Shown here: positions 60,174-64,000 of the stretch, piece by piece
Numbering within the stretch: position 1 is the first letter of the stretch
How the letters are laid out: every line of letters starts with the position of its first letter
Assembly: GCF_044748305.1 (NCBI RefSeq)
Contig: NZ_JBIVFT010000008.1
Span: forward strand, 1-64,000
DNA from: Arthrobacter_E sp044748305
GTDB lineage: Bacteria > Actinomycetota > Actinomycetes > Actinomycetales > Micrococcaceae
DNA: 64,000 nucleotides
Reading direction: 5' to 3'
Notes under the pieces: generated by a model
Databases searched by the model: none
Told to the model about the DNA's origin: nothing
What the model saw: only the letters and a program-made list of their open reading frames with translations
Program-made: the position numbers and the translations under genes

Positions 60174-61028
60174 ATGATGACACAACGGAATTCGCCGCCG
60201 GAGCCGTCCCTCGTCACGGTCGACGGGGCGGAGATCGCCACCTGGGTGCTGGAACCGGATGGCCCCGCGGCAGGCGAGGTCGTGCTGTGCCACGGAACGC
60301 CGTGGTCCTCGCAGATCTGGTGGACGGCGGCACACGATCTGAGCCAGGACTTCCGGGTGTTCCTCTGGGACATGCCCGGCTATGGCGCCTCGGAGAAATC
60401 CGCGCGTGTCAGTGTGGATCTGGCTTCGCAAGGAAGACGGCTGGCTCAGCTCGTCCACGGCTGGGGACTGGTGCGGCCCCACCTCGTCGCCCACGACGTC
60501 GGAGGAGCGGTCGCCCTCCGGGCGCATCTGATGCACGGGATCGATTATGCGGATCTGTTCCTCTGGGATGTCGTCACTCTCGACCCTTGGGGTTCCCCCT
60601 TCTTCCGCCTGGTCTCCGACAACACGGAGGTGTTCGCTCAGCTTCCTCCTGCACTCCATGCGGCGCTGCTCAAGGAGTACATCGCGGGTTCGAGCCGAGG
60701 GCTTCTGTCGGCCCGCGACATCGACGTGCTCGCCCGGCCCTGGTTGGATGGCGCCGGACAGGCCGCCTTCTATCGGCAGATCGCTGCGCTCGAGACTGCC
60801 GATACCCGCCCGATCGTCGCGCGGTTGGGAGAGGTCCGTTGCCGGACGCGTATCGGCTGGGGCTCGGCGGACCCGTGGATCCCATGTGCGCAAGCCTACG
60901 AACTCCAGGCCCGCCTTCCTGGGCCGGCAGAAGTCGTGGAGCTGGCTGGCATCGGTCATCTGGCGCCCGTCGAATGCCCCTCCGGGGTGATCACTGCGAT
61001 CCGCACGTGGCTTGCTGCTCCGGGATAG
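60174..61028 (+). CDS. Alpha/beta hydrolase (haloalkane dehalogenase/epoxide hydrolase-like)
   Basis: 284 residues. Oxyanion 'HGTPW' (40-44), nucleophile elbow 'VAHDVGG' with Asp108 in place of Ser, and catalytic His262 in 'GIGHLAP'. An Asp nucleophile is characteristic of epoxide hydrolases and haloalkane dehalogenases, and 'WDMPGYGASEK' fits. Control by the divergent MerR gene suggests induction by an electrophile or metal stress; the substrate is not known. Confidence 0.88.
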   Translation: MMTQRNSPPEPSLVTVDGAEIATWVLEPDGPAAGEVVLCHGTPWSSQIWWTAAHDLSQDFRVFLWDMPGYGASEKSARVSVDLASQGRRLAQLVHGWGLVRPHLVAHDVGGAVALRAHLMHGIDYADLFLWDVVTLDPWGSPFFRLVSDNTEVFAQLPPALHAALLKEYIAGSSRGLLSARDIDVLARPWLDGAGQAAFYRQIAALETADTRPIVARLGEVRCRTRIGWGSADPWIPCAQAYELQARLPGPAEVVELAGIGHLAPVECPSGVITAIRTWLAAPG

Positions 61029-61089
61029 GACGTCTCGTGGACGGGGCGCTGCGAGGGAGCGCGACGAAGACGGATACTCGGGCCGGAAC

Positions 61090-61120
61090 TTGACCTTGCC
61101 CCCAGGGGCAAGGTTTAAGG
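61090..61120 (+). promoter_or_regulatory. MerR-type promoter of the MerR-peroxiredoxin gene
   Basis: TTGACC at 61090-61095, 19-bp spacer, TTAAGG at 61115-61120. The spacer carries the palindrome CCTTGCCCC CA GGGGCAAGG (61094-61113), close to the CueR/MerR pattern 'TTGACCTT...AAGGTTTA'. Autoregulation is likely. Confidence 0.75.
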
Positions 61121-61138
61121 TCGAGGCGGAGGTGAGCG

Positions 61139-62083
61139 ATGAGGATCGCAGAACTGGCCCGGCGCACCGCGGTGACGCCCAAGGCCATCCGCTACTACGA
61201 GACGCTGGGACTGCTTCGCCCGGAACGCGGCGCGAACGGCTACCGCGAGTACCAGGAGCACCATGTCCGGATCGTCACGGAGATCCGCGAACTGGCGGCC
61301 AGCGGCATCGGGCCCGGCAAGGCCCGGCCGTTCGTCGACTGTTTGCACGCCGGACATGAACACGGCGACGACTGCGTGACCTCCTTGGCGGTCTACCGGG
61401 ACGGCATAGCCGAACTCGACCGCATGATCGCCACCCTGACTGCCCGCCGTACCGAACTGATCCGGCGCCTCGATGAGGGCGCCGGCCGGACCTTTTCCCA
61501 GGAGAGCACCATGAGCGACTTCACCACTCTGCCCGCAGGTCTTCCCATCCCGGACGACGACGGCGCGGCAGCCCACCTGCCCGGCCTCGCCGTCCCGGAA
61601 CTGACGCTCAGCGCCAGCGACGGCGAGCGGGTCGCCTTCGGCGGGTTCGGGCCCGGCCGCACCATCGTCTACCTCTACCCGCTCACCGGCCGGCCCGGCG
61701 TCGACCTGCCGGACGGCTGGGACGCCATCCCGGGCGCTCGCGGATGTTCCACCGAGGCCTGCGATTTCCGGGACCACTTCGCCGAGCTGAGGGCCGCCGG
61801 GGCGGACCGGGTCTTCGGTCTCTCCAGCCAGGACACGGGGTACCAGGCGGAGGTCGTGGCCCGCTTGCGCCTGCCGTTCACGATGCTCTCGGATCCGGAC
61901 TTCGTGCTCGGGGATGCGCTACGGCTGCCGAGCTTCGCGGCGGAAGGTCAGGAGCGTCTCTACTCGCGGCTCACCCTCGTCCTTCGGGGCGGGCGGATCG
62001 AGCACGTCTTCTACCCGATCTTCCCGCCCAACACGCACGCCCAGCAGGTCCTGGACTGGCTCCGGGCCAACCCGCTCGGTTGA
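61139..62083 (+). CDS. MerR regulator fused to PrxQ-type peroxiredoxin
   Basis: 314 residues. Residues 1-115 are a full MerR regulator ('MRIAELARRTAVTPKAIRYY', 'NGYREYQEHHVRIVTEI'), with Cys68 and Cys79 in its dimer helix. About 145-314 is a peroxiredoxin: 'LPGLAVPELTLSASDGERV', then 'IPGARGCSTEACDFRDHF', with the PrxQ Cys203-x4-Cys208 pair. No stop codon separates the two. An internal ATG (residue 125, base 61511) has a GGAGAG site at 61501-61506, so a free peroxiredoxin could be made too. It probably detects oxidation and detoxifies peroxide in one protein. GGAGG ribosome site upstream of 61139; a MerR-type promoter precedes it. Confidence 0.9.
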   Translation: MRIAELARRTAVTPKAIRYYETLGLLRPERGANGYREYQEHHVRIVTEIRELAASGIGPGKARPFVDCLHAGHEHGDDCVTSLAVYRDGIAELDRMIATLTARRTELIRRLDEGAGRTFSQESTMSDFTTLPAGLPIPDDDGAAAHLPGLAVPELTLSASDGERVAFGGFGPGRTIVYLYPLTGRPGVDLPDGWDAIPGARGCSTEACDFRDHFAELRAAGADRVFGLSSQDTGYQAEVVARLRLPFTMLSDPDFVLGDALRLPSFAAEGQERLYSRLTLVLRGGRIEHVFYPIFPPNTHAQQVLDWLRANPLG

Positions 62084-62102
62084 TCAGCTCTCGCCTGGTT
62101 GA

Positions 62103-63341
62103 TCAGCCACGGCGTGCCAGCCAGGCGCTGTAGCGCCGCCGGTTCGCCCGGTTGAGCAACTGGTCCTTGAGCAGGATGCTCAGCGGCGAGGCGGCCGGCC
62201 GCGGATTCCGGCCTTTGGCGAGGCGGCGCAGCTGATACCTGACCTGGGCCTGCCGGGCCGCCGAGGCGATGGCCTTGTCCTTGAAGGTCCCGAGCCGCAG
62301 CGACGGGGTCGCCTCGGGAGAGGCGTCCTGCCAGCGGGCGGGCAGATCGGGGACCAAGGACAGGGCGGTGCCGATCCCGACCACGTCGACTCCGGCGGCC
62401 AGCACCTTCTCCGCCGTCTCCTTGCGGGTCACGCCACCGGTGAGCATGAGCGGCATGGGAGCCACCGCGGCGATCTGCTCGGCGAATCCGAGGAAGTACG
62501 CCTCCCGTTGAAGCGTCCGCCCGTCGCGAGCCCGGCCCTGCATGGCCGGGCTCTCGTAGCTGCCTCCGGAGAGTTCCACCAGGTCGACGCCGAGGTGGCC
62601 GAGCATGCGGACCACCTGAGCGGCGTCGTCCACATCGAAACCGCCGCGCTGGAAGTCTGCCGAGTTCAGCTTCACCGCCACGGCCACATCGTCCGGCAGT
62701 GCCGCACGGGTGCGGCGGACCACCTCGCGCAGCGCCCGGCTGCGACCCTCCAGATCGCCGCCCCACTCGTCGTCGCGCTGATTGGACAGCGGCGAAAGGA
62801 ACTGAGACAAAAGGTAACCGTGTGCGGCGTGGATCTGCACGCCGTCGAACCCCGCCTCCACCGCGCGCCGCGCCGTCGTGACGAAAGCCTCGATGGCCTC
62901 CTCGATCTGTCCGGACGTCATCGCCTCCGGAGTGGCGAAGCGCTTGGACTGCGCGCCGAGATCCAGCCCGACCGCGGACGGTGCCAGCTTCACCCCGGGA
63001 AGCTCGGCGGGCACCTGGCGCCCCGGGTGGTTGATCTGCATCCAGAGGCGAGCACCACCGGAATGGGCGGCGTCGGCCCACCGACGGAACGGCTCCAGCG
63101 GAGTCTCCGCATCGAGGACGATGCCTCCCGCGCTGGTGAGCGCCCGCGCGTCGACCATCACGTTTCCCGTGAGAATGAGCCCGACGCCGCCGCGGGACCA
63201 GCTTTCATACAACTGGAACATCCGCGGGCCGGGAAGCTGCCCGTCGCAGGCCAGCTGTTCCTCCATGGCAGCCTTCGCGAGGCGGTTCGGCAGGGGTGCG
63301 CCGTGGGCGAGGGGGAGCGGTTCGAACAAGGGGGAGGTCAT
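62103..63341 (-). CDS. NADH:flavin oxidoreductase, Old Yellow Enzyme family
   Basis: 412 residues of the OYE family, FMN-dependent ene-reductase of electrophilic alkenes. Segments: 'LPNRLAKAAMEEQLACDGQL', 'WMQINHPGRQVPAELPG', the active-site pair in 'FDGVQIHAAHGYLLSQFLSP' (HxxH form) and 'LMLTGGVTRKETAEKVL'. Its start overlaps the stop of the DJ-1/PfpI gene upstream by 4 bases, so the two are co-translated and likely act together against reactive carbonyls or oxidants. Confidence 0.93.
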   Translation of the reverse strand: MTSPLFEPLPLAHGAPLPNRLAKAAMEEQLACDGQLPGPRMFQLYESWSRGGVGLILTGNVMVDARALTSAGGIVLDAETPLEPFRRWADAAHSGGARLWMQINHPGRQVPAELPGVKLAPSAVGLDLGAQSKRFATPEAMTSGQIEEAIEAFVTTARRAVEAGFDGVQIHAAHGYLLSQFLSPLSNQRDDEWGGDLEGRSRALREVVRRTRAALPDDVAVAVKLNSADFQRGGFDVDDAAQVVRMLGHLGVDLVELSGGSYESPAMQGRARDGRTLQREAYFLGFAEQIAAVAPMPLMLTGGVTRKETAEKVLAAGVDVVGIGTALSLVPDLPARWQDASPEATPSLRLGTFKDKAIASAARQAQVRYQLRRLAKGRNPRPAASPLSILLKDQLLNRANRRRYSAWLARRG

Positions 63342-64000
63342 GAGAGGTCCTTGAGGTCGTTGAGAAGGCGGCGGGCGAGCGGCCCGGCAGATGCGGGGTT
63401 CTGCCCACTGAACAGATTCCGGTCCCGCTCGACGTGGGGCAGGAGGGGGAGCAGGCCTTTGGAGTAGTCGATCCCGGCGTCCTTCAGCCGGTCTTCCAGG
63501 AACCAGGGGGCCTTGCGTGCGAAGCGGTTCAGCTTCTCCTCCCGGTTGGACAGCCCGGTCATCCGGTAGCCCGCGAAGGCGTTGCCGCCGTCGTCGGTGG
63601 TCGCAGCGAGCACGGCGGCGGGAGCGTGGCAGAGCAGCGCGAGCGGTCTGCCGGAGGCGAGACGGCGGGTCAGCAGGGCACCGGACACCGGGTCGACGGC
63701 GAGATCCTCCATGGGGCCGTGCCCGCCGGGGTAGAAGACGACGTCGAACAGTGACTCATCCACCTCGGCGAGGACGCGCGGACGGTCCAGTTCGTCCCGG
63801 ATGGACTCGAGATAGGCGGCCACGGCCTTCCGTTTGGAGGGGGTGCCTCCGGCGGCGCCGAGGCTGAGCTGGTCCAGGGTCGGAGGCGCGCCGCCCGGTG
63901 TGGCGACGGTGATCTCCCACCCCGCATCGCGGAAGAGCCGGTGCGGCTCGGCGAGTTCTTCGGCCCAATAGCCGGTGGGGTGGAAGGTGCCGTCGGCGAG
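63338..64000 (-). CDS. DJ-1/PfpI family protein (5' end outside window)
   Basis: At least 220 codons; translation is open to the window edge ('LADGTFHPTGYWAEELAEPH'), so the start is missing. It has the DJ-1/HchA-type core: 'VVFYPGGHGPMEDLAVDP', the nucleophile Cys in 'LALLCHAPAAVLAA' with the elbow His after it, and 'KAPWFLEDRLKDAGIDY' near the end. Such proteins act as glyoxalase III or chaperone-like deglycases. A GTG at 63823 is not a credible start because the family residues continue upstream. Stop overlaps the OYE start. Confidence 0.9.
   Translation of the reverse strand, partial: LADGTFHPTGYWAEELAEPHRLFRDAGWEITVATPGGAPPTLDQLSLGAAGGTPSKRKAVAAYLESIRDELDRPRVLAEVDESLFDVVFYPGGHGPMEDLAVDPVSGALLTRRLASGRPLALLCHAPAAVLAATTDDGGNAFAGYRMTGLSNREEKLNRFARKAPWFLEDRLKDAGIDYSKGLLPLLPHVERDRNLFSGQNPASAGPLARRLLNDLKDLS

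Overview
The window is high-GC DNA (roughly two thirds G+C in most genes) from an actinobacterium, most likely a member of the Micrococcaceae close to Arthrobacter. The main evidence is the conserved block tlyA-nadK-recN-pyrG-NUDIX-xerD and parA-scpA-scpB-rluB-tyrA-cmk-plsC-der. Supporting evidence is a DUF6318-type lipoprotein, a low-complexity RG-rich protein ahead of a NagD-type HAD phosphatase, a PucR regulator, and frequent leaderless-looking starts.

Layout. 1-9000: a small P-loop protein, then a catabolic gene set around a PucR regulator (3-hydroxyacyl-CoA dehydrogenase, aldehyde dehydrogenase, glutaryl-CoA-dehydrogenase-like enzyme, family III CoA transferase, APC permease). Together these look like most of a glutarate or similar dicarboxylate route. 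9100-20900: a housekeeping block (RG-repeat protein, HAD phosphatase, tlyA, nadK, recN, pyrG, a membrane acyltransferase, NUDIX, xerD). 20900-32700: an insertion between xerD and parA. It begins with lower-GC orphan genes, followed by a gntR-prpD-prpB-prpC methylcitrate operon, a GDSL lipoprotein, a CitA/CitB-type two-component system and the divergent C4-dicarboxylate carrier DctA. 32700-42700: parA, scpA and scpB, then an accessory nuclease-like gene set among palindromes and extreme homopolymer tracts, then rluB to der. 42700-46400: a secreted PKD-like protein, a DUF6318 lipoprotein, and an ABC-2-like membrane protein divergent from its probable TetR repressor. 46494-49341: tRNA-Pro(GGG) followed by a low-GC, single-polypeptide restriction-modification gene. 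49400-53600: an Lrp-type regulator divergent from a branched-chain 2-oxoacid dehydrogenase operon (E1alpha, E1beta, E2; no E3). 53600-64000: a methyltransferase, a LysR/MFS pair, an orphan winged-helix gene, MepB, a PIN-domain protein, a HAD phosphatase, a MerR regulator divergent from an alpha/beta hydrolase, a MerR-peroxiredoxin fusion, an Old Yellow Enzyme and a truncated DJ-1/PfpI gene at the edge.

How the genes work together. The methylcitrate operon turns propionyl-CoA into pyruvate and succinate. The neighbouring two-component system and DctA deal with C4-dicarboxylates, so this inserted segment reads as one carbon-metabolism island. The branched-chain dehydrogenase would feed propionyl-CoA into it. 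The last 6 kb has a redox and electrophile-response flavour: two MerR-type control regions with 19-bp promoter spacing, PrxQ, OYE and DJ-1.

Most interesting items: (1) the nuclease-methylase-specificity fusion just behind tRNA-Pro; (2) a MerR-PrxQ fusion gene with a strong internal ribosome site that could yield two products; (3) a 30-bp perfect palindrome with 32-bp tandem repeats beside an AbiEi/DUF559-like gene whose other side carries the same motif and G19/C17 tracts; (4) several well-formed operator pairs in divergent promoters.
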